From Candidatus Pedobacter colombiensis (GTDB lineage Bacteria; Bacteroidota; Bacteroidia; Sphingobacteriales; Sphingobacteriaceae): DNA of 64,000 bases. The stretch covers positions 806,001 through 870,000 of the forward strand of contig CP119313.1 of NCBI GenBank assembly GCA_029202485.1, given 5' to 3'. The notes below the pieces were generated by a model, which saw only the letters and a program-made list of their open reading frames with translations, did no database searches and was not told the origin of the DNA. Numbering within the stretch: the stretch's first letter is position 1; every line of letters starts with the position of its first letter. The translations under genes and the position numbers were made by a program. Positions 36,233 to 43,918 of the stretch are shown piece by piece.

Positions 36233-38542
36233 CTATGGCTTCACAATTACAGTGTCTTTAACACTTTTAATCGTTTCAGTTGTGGAAATAATTTTTGATG
36301 AGTCATTTGCATCAGTAACAATTTCAATCTTCTTTGTGTATTCCTTAACCTTTGTACTGCTATCAACCGAACTGCTAACTGCAATGTAAGGTGCGATAAC
36401 CAATGAAACGATAGACATTAACTTGATCAGGATATTCATTGAAGGCCCTGAAGTATCTTTAAAAGGATCACCAACGGTATCACCTGTAACAGATGCTTTA
36501 TGCGGCTCCGATTTTTTATAATGCATTTCCCCGTTGATCTCTACACCCTTTTCAAATGATTTCTTGGCATTGTCCCACGCACCGCCGGCATTAGACTGGA
36601 AAATCCCCATGAGTACACCGGAAACAGTAACGCCAGCCAATAAACCACCCAATATTTCGGCTGAGCTTACCGAAGGGAAAACTCCTTTAAAGCCGAAACC
36701 AACAATAATTGGCACCAGTAATGCAATTGCACCAGGTAGCATCATTTCACGAATAGAGGCCTTGGTAGATATGGCCACACATTTTTCATATTCCGGTTTT
36801 GCTTTATATTCCATGATTCCCGGGATTTCGCGGAACTGACGGCGAACTTCCTGTACCATGTCCATCGCAGCTTTTCCAACAGCTGCAATACATAATGCAG
36901 AGAAGATAAAAGGAATCATAGCGCCTACAAATAAGCCTGCTAGTACTGGTGCTTTGTAAATATCAATTGCAGAGATACCGGCCACACCCACAAAGGCTGC
37001 GAACAGGGCTAGTGAGGTTAAGGCTGCAGAAGCAATAGCAAAGCCCTTTCCTGTAGCAGCAGTTGTGTTACCAACTGCATCCAGGTTATCTGTACGTTCG
37101 CGCACTTCGGGAGGTAGCTGGCTCATTTCGGCAATACCACCGGCATTGTCGGCAATTGGGCCGAAAGCATCAATAGCCAATTGCATGGCGGTAGTAGCCA
37201 TCATACCTGCAGCGGCAATTGCAACACCATATAAACCTGCAAAAGCATAAGAGAAAATGATACCACCAGCTAAAACCAGGATAGGGGCAACAGTGGATTT
37301 CATACCCACGGATAAACCGCCAATGATATTGGTGGCATGACCTGTACCTGATTGTTGGATAATGGAGTTTACAGGACCCTTACCCATGGCGGTATAATAT
37401 TCGGTAATGATACTCATTAGCGTACCGACTACTAAACCTACTATAATGGCACAATATACATCCAGGCTCGTAAAACTAACACCACGCAAATGTAAATGTG
37501 CAGGCAGCATAGCCATCACTACAAAGTAGGAAACAATAGCGGTAATCAATATGGATCCCCAGTTTCCTAAATTTAGTGCGGTTTGTACGTTTGAATTTTC
37601 ACCCTTAATACGTACAAACCAGGTGCCTATAATAGAAAAGATAATGCCTAAGCCACAAATTACCATGGGCAACAACACCGGTGAGAAGCCATTCAGGTTA
37701 TCTGTAGCTATTCCATTTATTTTTTCGACTACAATTTCCTGGCCCAATACCATGGTAGCCAAAATGGTAGCTACATAGGAACCGAACAAATCGGCACCCA
37801 TACCAGCTACATCGCCCACGTTATCACCCACGTTATCGGCAATGGTAGCAGGGTTACGCACATCGTCTTCAGGAATGCCTGCTTCAACTTTACCCACTAA
37901 ATCGGCACCAACGTCGGCAGCTTTGGTATAAATACCACCGCCAACACGAGCAAATAAAGCGATGGACTCAGCACCCAGTGAAAAGCCGGTCAGGACTTCT
38001 ATTGCAGTTCTCATTTCTGTGCTGTTGGCTTCAACAACATTAAATATTTGTAGAAAAACAATGAATAAACCTCCTAAACCCAAAATTGCCAATCCGGCAA
38101 CACCAAGCCCCATTACAGTACCACCGGTAAAAGAAACCCTTAAAGCTTGTTTTAAACTGGTTCTTGCTGCCTGTGTAGTGCGAACATTCGCTTTTGTTGC
38201 TGCTTTCATCCCGATGTATCCTGCTGTGGCAGAAAATACAGCGCCAATGATAAAGGCGACAGCGATGATCCAGCTAGAATGTAAGACAACACCGTTCACC
38301 TCGTGTACGGTGCCCGAATAAGCCAGGAGTGCGGCTGTAAATACCACAAAAACACTCAACACCCTCCATTCGGCTTTCAAAAAAGCCATGGCCCCATCGG
38401 CGATATAACGGGCAAGCTCCTGCATTTTCGCCTCGCCTGCATCCTGTTTGTTTACCCACGCACTCTTAATTGCCATTACCAGAATACCAACTAAGCCCAT
38501 TACAGGGATCATGTAAATTAAATTGTTTTGTAAAAACTCCAT
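36233..38542 (-). CDS. hppA: Membrane ion-translocating pyrophosphatase, K+-dependent type
   Basis: A 769-aa integral membrane protein with ~16 helices. The substrate-binding signature is intact (GGGIYTKAADVGADLVGK, then IPEDDVRNPATIADNVGDNVGD). The segment GNTTAATGKG has Ala where K+-independent enzymes have Lys, so potassium dependence is expected; many such bacterial enzymes pump Na+ (or Na+ and H+), but the ion cannot be settled by eye. It couples hydrolysis of pyrophosphate to cation export at the inner membrane. The C-terminus has an additional ~50-residue polar tail (EYTKKIEIVTDANDSSKII...). Monocistronic, preceded by a long AAACYAAAC-type leader. Confidence 0.95.
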   Translation of the reverse strand: MEFLQNNLIYMIPVMGLVGILVMAIKSAWVNKQDAGEAKMQELARYIADGAMAFLKAEWRVLSVFVVFTAALLAYSGTVHEVNGVVLHSSWIIAVAFIIGAVFSATAGYIGMKAATKANVRTTQAARTSLKQALRVSFTGGTVMGLGVAGLAILGLGGLFIVFLQIFNVVEANSTEMRTAIEVLTGFSLGAESIALFARVGGGIYTKAADVGADLVGKVEAGIPEDDVRNPATIADNVGDNVGDVAGMGADLFGSYVATILATMVLGQEIVVEKINGIATDNLNGFSPVLLPMVICGLGIIFSIIGTWFVRIKGENSNVQTALNLGNWGSILITAIVSYFVVMAMLPAHLHLRGVSFTSLDVYCAIIVGLVVGTLMSIITEYYTAMGKGPVNSIIQQSGTGHATNIIGGLSVGMKSTVAPILVLAGGIIFSYAFAGLYGVAIAAAGMMATTAMQLAIDAFGPIADNAGGIAEMSQLPPEVRERTDNLDAVGNTTAATGKGFAIASAALTSLALFAAFVGVAGISAIDIYKAPVLAGLFVGAMIPFIFSALCIAAVGKAAMDMVQEVRRQFREIPGIMEYKAKPEYEKCVAISTKASIREMMLPGAIALLVPIIVGFGFKGVFPSVSSAEILGGLLAGVTVSGVLMGIFQSNAGGAWDNAKKSFEKGVEINGEMHYKKSEPHKASVTGDTVGDPFKDTSGPSMNILIKLMSIVSLVIAPYIAVSSSVDSSTKVKEYTKKIEIVTDANDSSKIISTTETIKSVKDTVIVKP

Positions 38543-39098
38543 ACTTTAATGCTTCTCGTTTAGGTTGTTTAACTTGTTTAGTTTAGTTCGTTTGGTTCTC
38601 CGTTTTGTGGTTCGCGGTGGTTCTTAATATGCGTTTTTTCACAATCGGCCTTTAACAAAAATAGTTGTGTATATGTAATTAACAAATTTTTAATCAATTG
38701 ATTGCAAATGTTTTTTGAAAAAAATAACGTTTTGTGCTTTCAATAGCATTTAGCGCTGATTTTTTATTTTGCAACTGATTCAATATGTCTATTTTTTAAA
38801 AAACAGAAAAGTAAGGGTAATTTACCTTATAGTTAACGTAATCTGGACGGCATATAGACGGATGTTGAACGGACATTGAACGGACACTGGACGGGCTAAG
38901 CCGTCCAGTGTCCGTTTCGTATCGGTTAAATGGAGAGCGGGTAAAAGTTAATTAATCGAAATCTGAAGGAAACGTAATGGTTTAACAAAAAAACTTAGGT
39001 TTTACTGTATAACAGTGATTTTTAAATATATTAGCTGTAAGAAGGGCTAATGCTGATCGCTTGGTAAGCCCTGACGTAACCAACCAAACCAAACAAAA
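38543..39098. promoter_or_regulatory. 556-bp intergenic region between hppA and APC permease
   Basis: Divergent promoter region without coding potential. It contains: an A/C-rich leader for hppA on the reverse strand (38550-38590, repeated AAACTAAAC-type units); a 12-bp perfect palindrome AATCAATTGATT (38692-38703); a phased repeat with hairpin (listed separately); an ACTGT/ACAGT dyad (39004-39016); and an AACCAACCAAACCAAAC leader directly before the permease ATG. Confidence 0.5.
38847..38915. repeat. 11-nt-phased ACGG array ending in a 15-bp hairpin
   Basis: ACGG occurs at 38847, 38858, 38869, 38880 and 38891, an exact 11-nt step five times; the last full units read ACGGACATTGA and ACGGACACTGG. 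The final unit continues as the left arm (38880-38894) of a perfect 15-bp inverted repeat with right arm 38901-38915 and a 6-nt loop, so CCGT is repeated 11 nt apart on the other side. No T-run follows, so it is not a standard terminator. Confidence 0.75.
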
Positions 39099-40517
39099 AT
39101 GGATAAACAAAATCAGGATGGCTCTTTTAAAAGGGAGCTTGGGCTTTTAGATGGTACAATGCTTGTCGTTGGATCGATGATCGGCTCAGGAATATTTATT
39201 GTTAGTGCCGATATTGCCAGACAGGTAGGCTCTGCCGGGTGGCTTATATTTGTTTGGGTAGTAACTGCAGTAATTACAATCATTGCTGCGGTAAGCTATG
39301 GTGAGCTCAGTGCAATGTTTCCTAAAGCCGGTGGACAGTATGTTTACCTGAAAGAAGCCTACAATAAACTGATCGCTTTTCTATATGGTTGGAGCCTTTT
39401 TGCTGTTATACAGACGGGTACTATTGCTGCGGTAGGAGTGGCTTTCTCTAAGTTTGCAGCCTATTTATTTGAGCCTTTTAGTGAAAATAACATCCTCTGG
39501 CCTGAACATTATTCCATTAGTGCTGCCCAGCTGGTTTCTATTGTTACAATTGTTTTCCTAACCTATGTAAACAGTCGCGGGGTCAAAGACAGTAAGATTT
39601 TGCAAACTGTTTTGACGATCATAAAAATTTTATCACTGCTGGGCTTAATTGTATTTGGGTTTACTTTAGCTGCAAAGGCTGAAGTTTGGAATGCCAACTG
39701 GTCTAATGCCTGGGAAACACGTTCTTTTAGTCTGGAAACAATGACCTGGACACCAATTAGTGGTAGTTTACTGCTCTCAGGTATTGCTGCTGCAATGGTC
39801 GGCTCCATTTTTTCCAGTGATGCCTGGGCTGGAGTTACCTTTATTGCCGGGGAAATTAAAAATCCAAAACGTAATGTTGGAATGAGCTTATTTCTAGGTA
39901 CGCTTATCGTTAGTGTCATTTATGTTCTCGCCAATCTGATGTATGTAGCGGTTTTGCCTTTAGATGTGATCACGACAGCCAAATCAGATCGTGTAGCGGT
40001 TGTAGCGGCCCAATATATTTTCGGACAGGCAGGAACTATTATCATCGCGCTAATGATTATGATTTCCACGTTTGCCTGCAACAATGGTTTGATTATGGCA
40101 GGAGCAAGGGTGTATTATACCATGGCTAATGATGGTCTGTTTTTTAAAAGGGCGGCTAAATTGAACCGTTATGACGTGCCAGGTTGGGCCTTATGGGTTC
40201 AAGGGGCTTGGGCATCAGTATTGTGTCTTACCGGACGTTATGGTGCCTTGCTGGATTTTGTAGTGATCATAGTTTTGATCTTTTATATCCTGACCATTTA
40301 TGGGATTTTCATTCTAAGGAGAAAGATGCATGATGCCGATCGTCCTTATAAAGCTTTCGGTTATCCGGTGCTTCCGTTGCTGTATATCGTTTTGGCTTCG
40401 GCACTTTGTATTGCCTTGCTGATCTATAAAACGAATACCTGTGGTTGGGGAGTACTGATCATGTTGATCGGAATACCGGTTTACTATTTAACTAAGCAAA
40501 AGAATGTAGTAGAGTAG
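39099..40517 (+). CDS. APC-superfamily amino-acid permease (LAT/SteT-like)
   Basis: A 472-aa, ~12-TM protein. It begins with ELGLLDGTMLVVGSMIGSGIFIVSADIAR, the APC helix-1 motif, and contains GVTFIAGEIKNPKRNVGMSLFLGT, the conserved helix-6/loop motif. It resembles bacterial amino-acid exchangers of the LAT branch (SteT/YfnA-like); the substrate is unknown. It is divergent from hppA across a long intergenic region and convergent with the Rpn gene 26 bp away. Preceded by the recurrent CCAAACCAAAC leader. Confidence 0.87.
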   Translation: MDKQNQDGSFKRELGLLDGTMLVVGSMIGSGIFIVSADIARQVGSAGWLIFVWVVTAVITIIAAVSYGELSAMFPKAGGQYVYLKEAYNKLIAFLYGWSLFAVIQTGTIAAVGVAFSKFAAYLFEPFSENNILWPEHYSISAAQLVSIVTIVFLTYVNSRGVKDSKILQTVLTIIKILSLLGLIVFGFTLAAKAEVWNANWSNAWETRSFSLETMTWTPISGSLLLSGIAAAMVGSIFSSDAWAGVTFIAGEIKNPKRNVGMSLFLGTLIVSVIYVLANLMYVAVLPLDVITTAKSDRVAVVAAQYIFGQAGTIIIALMIMISTFACNNGLIMAGARVYYTMANDGLFFKRAAKLNRYDVPGWALWVQGAWASVLCLTGRYGALLDFVVIIVLIFYILTIYGIFILRRKMHDADRPYKAFGYPVLPLLYIVLASALCIALLIYKTNTCGWGVLIMLIGIPVYYLTKQKNVVE

Positions 40518-40543
40518 TAATAAAAGATCTTAATAATTCTTGG

Positions 40544-41479
40544 CTACAAAATTTCGATTTCTTCTTTGGTGAGTCCGGTAGTTTTAGAGATAAGGCTTAA
40601 AGGAATGTTTTCAACTTTTAATTTGCGAGCTACTTCTTTAAGCCCTTTTTCAATTCCTTTTTCTAACCCTATTTCAATTCCTTCTTTAACTCCCTTTTCA
40701 TGACCTTCTTCTCTCACGTATTCCATCGCGCTATAGTTGTCCCGTTGTATTTTTAATCTTTGATTGTATTCACACATTTCTTCTCGCGTTAAATTGCCAA
40801 CTTCAGCAAGCTCAAATACTTTTTCGTATTCTGTATTGCCTACTAAAGATAGCGGTATTTCAGATAATTTTTTTAGGTTATTTAAGATGTAAAGCCACTC
40901 ATCCAATTTACTTTTCAACTCTGTTTCCAGTTTTGTAAATTTAGGCATTTCTATAAAAGTATACGACAACTTTGAATAAAATTCTTGGTGCGTATTGTTG
41001 TCCATTAGCCTTATATCATGGATAAAATGATCTGGATGGCTGTCGTCGAAATTAAAATTCATGATCCCTATAAAGAATATTTCAGGCATCTCATAATTCC
41101 AATTTGCAGCGACATCAATGCCCTGCTCCTGAATCAGATTTGCTGTATAAAAAATACTTCGGTCTTTAAAGTTTATAGCTTTTGCTTTTTGCATTTCTAC
41201 CATAAATTTTTCACCCTTGTCGCCAGTACAGTGTAAATCCAATACCGTCTTCCTATAATCTTCACCGGAACCTTTAAACTCGATATTATTATACTGAATA
41301 TCAACAATTACTTTCCTCCCTATTAGCACTTGGTTGATGAAATTGATTAGCAGGTTCTTGTTGGGTGCTTTCCCAAAAATGTGTTTAAATCCAAAGTCAG
41401 AATAAGGGTCAATATAGCGTGGAAGTGCTTTCTTATTTAGTGGATTGATAATTCTTATACTACCTGTTTCTTCGCTCAT
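40544..41479 (-). CDS. Rpn-family PD-(D/E)XK nuclease / transposase-like protein
   Basis: A 311-aa protein from the ATG chosen (MSEETGSIRI), which has AAGGCAAGGGAAAA just upstream; a TTG seven codons earlier is the alternative. The opening RYIDPYSDFGFKHIFGKAPNKNLLINFINQVL is diagnostic of the Rpn/PDDEXK_2 family, and TVLDLHCTGDKGEKFMVEMQ supplies the D...ExQ catalytic core. The tail has the family's repeated charged motif (GHEKGVKEGIEIGLEKGIEKG). Rpn proteins are DNA endonucleases promoting RecA-independent recombination; they behave as accessory genes. No terminal inverted repeats were seen, so it is not an insertion sequence here. It adjoins a decayed comM/yifB fragment. Confidence 0.85.
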   Translation of the reverse strand: MSEETGSIRIINPLNKKALPRYIDPYSDFGFKHIFGKAPNKNLLINFINQVLIGRKVIVDIQYNNIEFKGSGEDYRKTVLDLHCTGDKGEKFMVEMQKAKAINFKDRSIFYTANLIQEQGIDVAANWNYEMPEIFFIGIMNFNFDDSHPDHFIHDIRLMDNNTHQEFYSKLSYTFIEMPKFTKLETELKSKLDEWLYILNNLKKLSEIPLSLVGNTEYEKVFELAEVGNLTREEMCEYNQRLKIQRDNYSAMEYVREEGHEKGVKEGIEIGLEKGIEKGLKEVARKLKVENIPLSLISKTTGLTKEEIEIL

Positions 41480-41600
41480 TTTTCCCTTGCCTTTCAGCAA
41501 ACCTATCGAGATAATTCATGATAAATCTCACTGTGCTGAAATTTGGTTGAAAACGCAGTCTAAACGTATTTAGGGAAAATTAAATATCGAAAGGCACCAA

Positions 41601-41626
41601 AGATTGATTTATCCATAAATCAATCT
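41601..41626. repeat. Perfect 26-bp palindrome
   Basis: AGATTGATTTAT and ATAAATCAATCT are exact reverse complements separated by 2 nt. It sits at the distal end of the comM/yifB remnant, between it and the Rpn gene. It could be an operator, a hairpin or a junction of a past rearrangement; nothing in the sequence decides. Confidence 0.6.
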
Positions 41627-41627
41627 A

Positions 41628-41893
41628 GATAACAATAAAATACCATTGTGAGCCAGGGATATTTCGCACCAATGCCATATCAGAAACACTATGATGTGGA
41701 GCTCTGAATGGCCTGGTAGTTACCAACAATTGCTGCGAGTACCCCAATGGCAATGGGCAGGTCAAAAGCCGTTCCTTCTTTTCGGACATCTGCTGGAGAA
41801 AGGTTAACTAAAAATTTTTTGTCTAGGCATTTTGTAGCCTGCATGAACAATTGCTGATTCAACACGCTGCAGACTTTCTTTTATGGCATTAGC
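41628..41893 (-). pseudogene. Decayed fragment of a comM/yifB-type Mg-chelatase-like ATPase gene
   Basis: Reverse-strand translation gives pieces of the ComM/YifB family in correct order but different frames: ANAIKESLQRVESAIVHAGY, then KMPRQKI, a frame change inside a poly-A/T run, LVNLSPADVRKEGTAFDLPI then AIGVLAAIVG, an abrupt loss of the next ~100 or more residues, APHHSVSDMALV, another frame change, and EISLAHNGILL. In intact proteins the last two pieces belong to the ATPase core just before the Walker B region. So this is an internally deleted, at least twice frameshifted remnant. Intact ComM is a hexameric branch-migration helicase used in natural transformation. Confidence 0.85.
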
Positions 41894-41955
41894 TATGTAT
41901 AGAAATAATTAATTATCATTGGAGTCAAATGTTCATAATAAAAACGGGATAAGCG

Positions 41956-42522
41956 ATGGCTGACTATACTGAGTTTACTGATCAGGAAATTATAGAAGAA
42001 TTGAAGGCTGATGATCATGCAGCATTTAACGAAGTGCACAGACGTCATTACGCGATGCTGTTGCGTTATGGATATAGTCTAATAAGCGATAAGGAAGCCT
42101 GTGGTGATATGGTTCAGGATGTCTTTGTTTGGTTTTGGGAACATCGGAATCAGCATCAGATTCAGTGTATTAAACCTTATTTATTTACCGCAGTGAGGTT
42201 TCAGGCTGCTAAATTCATTAGGAAGGGGAAAGTGCGTGATGCACATTTGTTGAGCTTAAACCAGATAGATAACTATAGTCTAAATGAAGAAAGTTTGGAA
42301 GTTAAGGAGCTTAAAGCTGTCATCGCTAGTTTTATTCATCAGCTTCCAGATAAATGTGCAGTGATATTTAGAATGAGCAGGGAAGAGCACATGACCAATA
42401 AGGAGATTGCTGCTAAATTGGGGATTTCTGAAGCTACCGTAGGGGTGCAAATTAAAAGAGCTTTAGATAAACTGAAAAACAATTTAGGTAAAATGCATTT
42501 TTGGATGTACTTTTTTATTTAA
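41956..42522 (+). CDS. ECF RNA polymerase sigma factor (FecI-like)
   Basis: A 188-aa group-4 sigma factor. Region 2 spans ~25-90 (ACGDMVQDVFVWFWEHRN), region 4 ~125-175 (LPDKCAVIFRMSREEHMTNKEIAAKLGISEATV, the last part being the helix-turn-helix). It belongs to the Bacteroidota ECF group encoded next to FecR and STN-bearing SusC genes. It would be held by the adjacent FecR and released when SusC binds ligand, activating the SusCD operon. The FecR gene follows after 66 bp. Target promoter not identified. Confidence 0.93.
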   Translation: MADYTEFTDQEIIEELKADDHAAFNEVHRRHYAMLLRYGYSLISDKEACGDMVQDVFVWFWEHRNQHQIQCIKPYLFTAVRFQAAKFIRKGKVRDAHLLSLNQIDNYSLNEESLEVKELKAVIASFIHQLPDKCAVIFRMSREEHMTNKEIAAKLGISEATVGVQIKRALDKLKNNLGKMHFWMYFFI

Positions 42523-42588
42523 AAATAAATTCCTGCTTTGTAAAGATTAAGCGAAGTTAAGGTACTTACTCATCAAACAGGCAAAACG

Positions 42589-43710
42589 ATGAATAAGGAA
42601 GAACTAGTTTCTTTAGCGGAAAAAGTGAATGAAGGAACAGCGACAACGCATGAGCTCGCCCTTTATATAGCGGGTTGTGAAGCGCTTCACATGGCTTTTC
42701 AAAAAGATGCTGAGCAATGGCCGGAGCTAGATGAAGAGCTTTCTACAATGGAGGCAGCATCTCTTAGAAGGTTTTGGCAGAGCCAGCATCCCACAAAAAT
42801 TAAAATCTTCCCACTTTGGAAAAGGGCAACCACTATTGCGGCGGCAGTAGCGGCAATAGTGGTTGGGGTTTATTTTTTTAAATTTAATGATACCGTTAAG
42901 ATTAAACCAGGCAAAAACATCGCCACGTTGACCTTGGCTAATGGAAAAACCATTGAACTAAGTGATCATAAAACAGGCGTAGCCATTCAGGGTACTCATT
43001 TGGTATATAATGATGGATCTTCTGCGTCGACGAATGAAATAGAAGCCATAGAATTGACTGCTACCACACCCAAAGGTGGAACTTATCAGTTTACACTTCC
43101 CGATGGCACCAAAGTATGGCTGAATGCCGCTTCGAAACTGATTTTTCCATCGCAATTTAAAGGTGGGGAAAGAAAAGTTCAACTGGAAGGTGAAGCTTAT
43201 TTTGCTGTCCAGCATAACGCCAAACAACCTTTTCAAGTTTACAGTAAAGGACAGGTAGTTAAGGATATTGGTACAGAATTTAATATAAACGCGTATACAG
43301 ATGAGCCTTACGTTAGAACCAGCCTTATAGAGGGGATCGCTTCTGTAAGGCCTATTTCCACAATAGGTAGAAAAGATCGCAGAGATAGAGCAGAGGAAAT
43401 AATATTAAAACCAGGGCAACAAGCACAGTTAAAGGGTAGCGCTATCAAGGTTGCTAAAGTCAATCTTAATGCTGAAGTAGCCTGGAAAAAGGGAGAATTC
43501 GTATTTGACAATGAAAGCCTCGGATCTATTATGCGTAAAATTTCCCGCTGGTACAACGTAGATATCGTTTACCGGGGTGTTGATCCGGCAGAAACATTTG
43601 GAGGATCAATCTCTCGGTTTGCAGAAGTTTCTAAAGTATTGGAGAATCTGGAGCTTACAGGAGAAATACACTTTAAGATATCAGGAAGAACTATTTATGT
43701 CTCTCAATGA
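42589..43710 (+). CDS. FecR-type anti-sigma factor
   Basis: A 373-aa protein: cytoplasmic N-terminal sigma-binding part (~1-80), one membrane helix (~81-97, TIAAAVAAIVVGVYFF), then the periplasmic FecR domain (PDGTKVWLNAASKLIFP, LEGEAYFAVQHNAKQPF, VKDIGTEFNINAY, EPGQQAQL-like KPGQQAQLKG) and the C-terminal DUF4974/STN-interacting segment (GSIMRKISRWYNVDIVYRG). It passes the signal from the STN domain of the downstream SusC to the upstream sigma factor. A structured 208-bp leader separates it from SusC. Confidence 0.93.
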   Translation: MNKEELVSLAEKVNEGTATTHELALYIAGCEALHMAFQKDAEQWPELDEELSTMEAASLRRFWQSQHPTKIKIFPLWKRATTIAAAVAAIVVGVYFFKFNDTVKIKPGKNIATLTLANGKTIELSDHKTGVAIQGTHLVYNDGSSASTNEIEAIELTATTPKGGTYQFTLPDGTKVWLNAASKLIFPSQFKGGERKVQLEGEAYFAVQHNAKQPFQVYSKGQVVKDIGTEFNINAYTDEPYVRTSLIEGIASVRPISTIGRKDRRDRAEEIILKPGQQAQLKGSAIKVAKVNLNAEVAWKKGEFVFDNESLGSIMRKISRWYNVDIVYRGVDPAETFGGSISRFAEVSKVLENLELTGEIHFKISGRTIYVSQ

Positions 43711-43745
43711 ACTAAATAACCACAAACAATTAAACTAAACACAGC

Positions 43746-43918
43746 ATGAAAAGAAAACTACCAGATTAGGAATAGCAGATCAATAAGGGGACTCTTATCA
43801 TACAAACGCAACTCCGACTGCGAATCGGAATTGCGTAATGTTTGAGTCAACCCTTACCGGCAGAGCCGGTAAAAATTTACAGAAACTACTCATGTATTAA
43901 CCCAAACATTACGAAAGT
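43746..43918 (+). promoter_or_regulatory. Structured leader of SusC with 7-codon mini-ORF
   Basis: An ATG with the family-typical A/C-rich context (TTAAACTAAACACAGC) opens MKRKLPD-stop at 43746-43769. Four helices follow: P1 43785-43794/43844-43855 (10 bp, 2-nt bulge); P2 43807-43817/43825-43835 (11 bp, one mismatch); P3 43854-43861/43865-43872 (8 bp, TTACCGGC/GCCGGTAA); P4 43834-43844/43903-43913 (11 bp perfect, CGTAATGTTTG/CAAACATTACG). P4 competes with P1 and P2, and its right arm ends 5 nt before the SusC ATG. This looks like a switchable 5' UTR; ligand or trigger is unknown. Confidence 0.55.

Noticed and set aside
36153..36389. Forward 78-aa frame over the hppA 3' end
   Set aside because: It reads through the terminator and the reverse strand of hppA; a shadow frame.
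38847..38915. Possible CRISPR array
   Set aside because: Units are 11 nt without spacers and no cas genes are present; it is a short phased repeat with a hairpin.
40544..41500. Rpn gene as part of an insertion sequence
   Set aside because: No terminal inverted repeats or target-site duplications were found on either side; the Rpn family is often labelled transposase but works as a nuclease.
41956..42522. ECF sigma factor working with an RNA-guided (dead Cas12f-like) partner to activate susC
   Set aside because: No Cas12f-like protein or guide array is encoded nearby; both sigma genes have ordinary FecR partners and STN-SusC targets.
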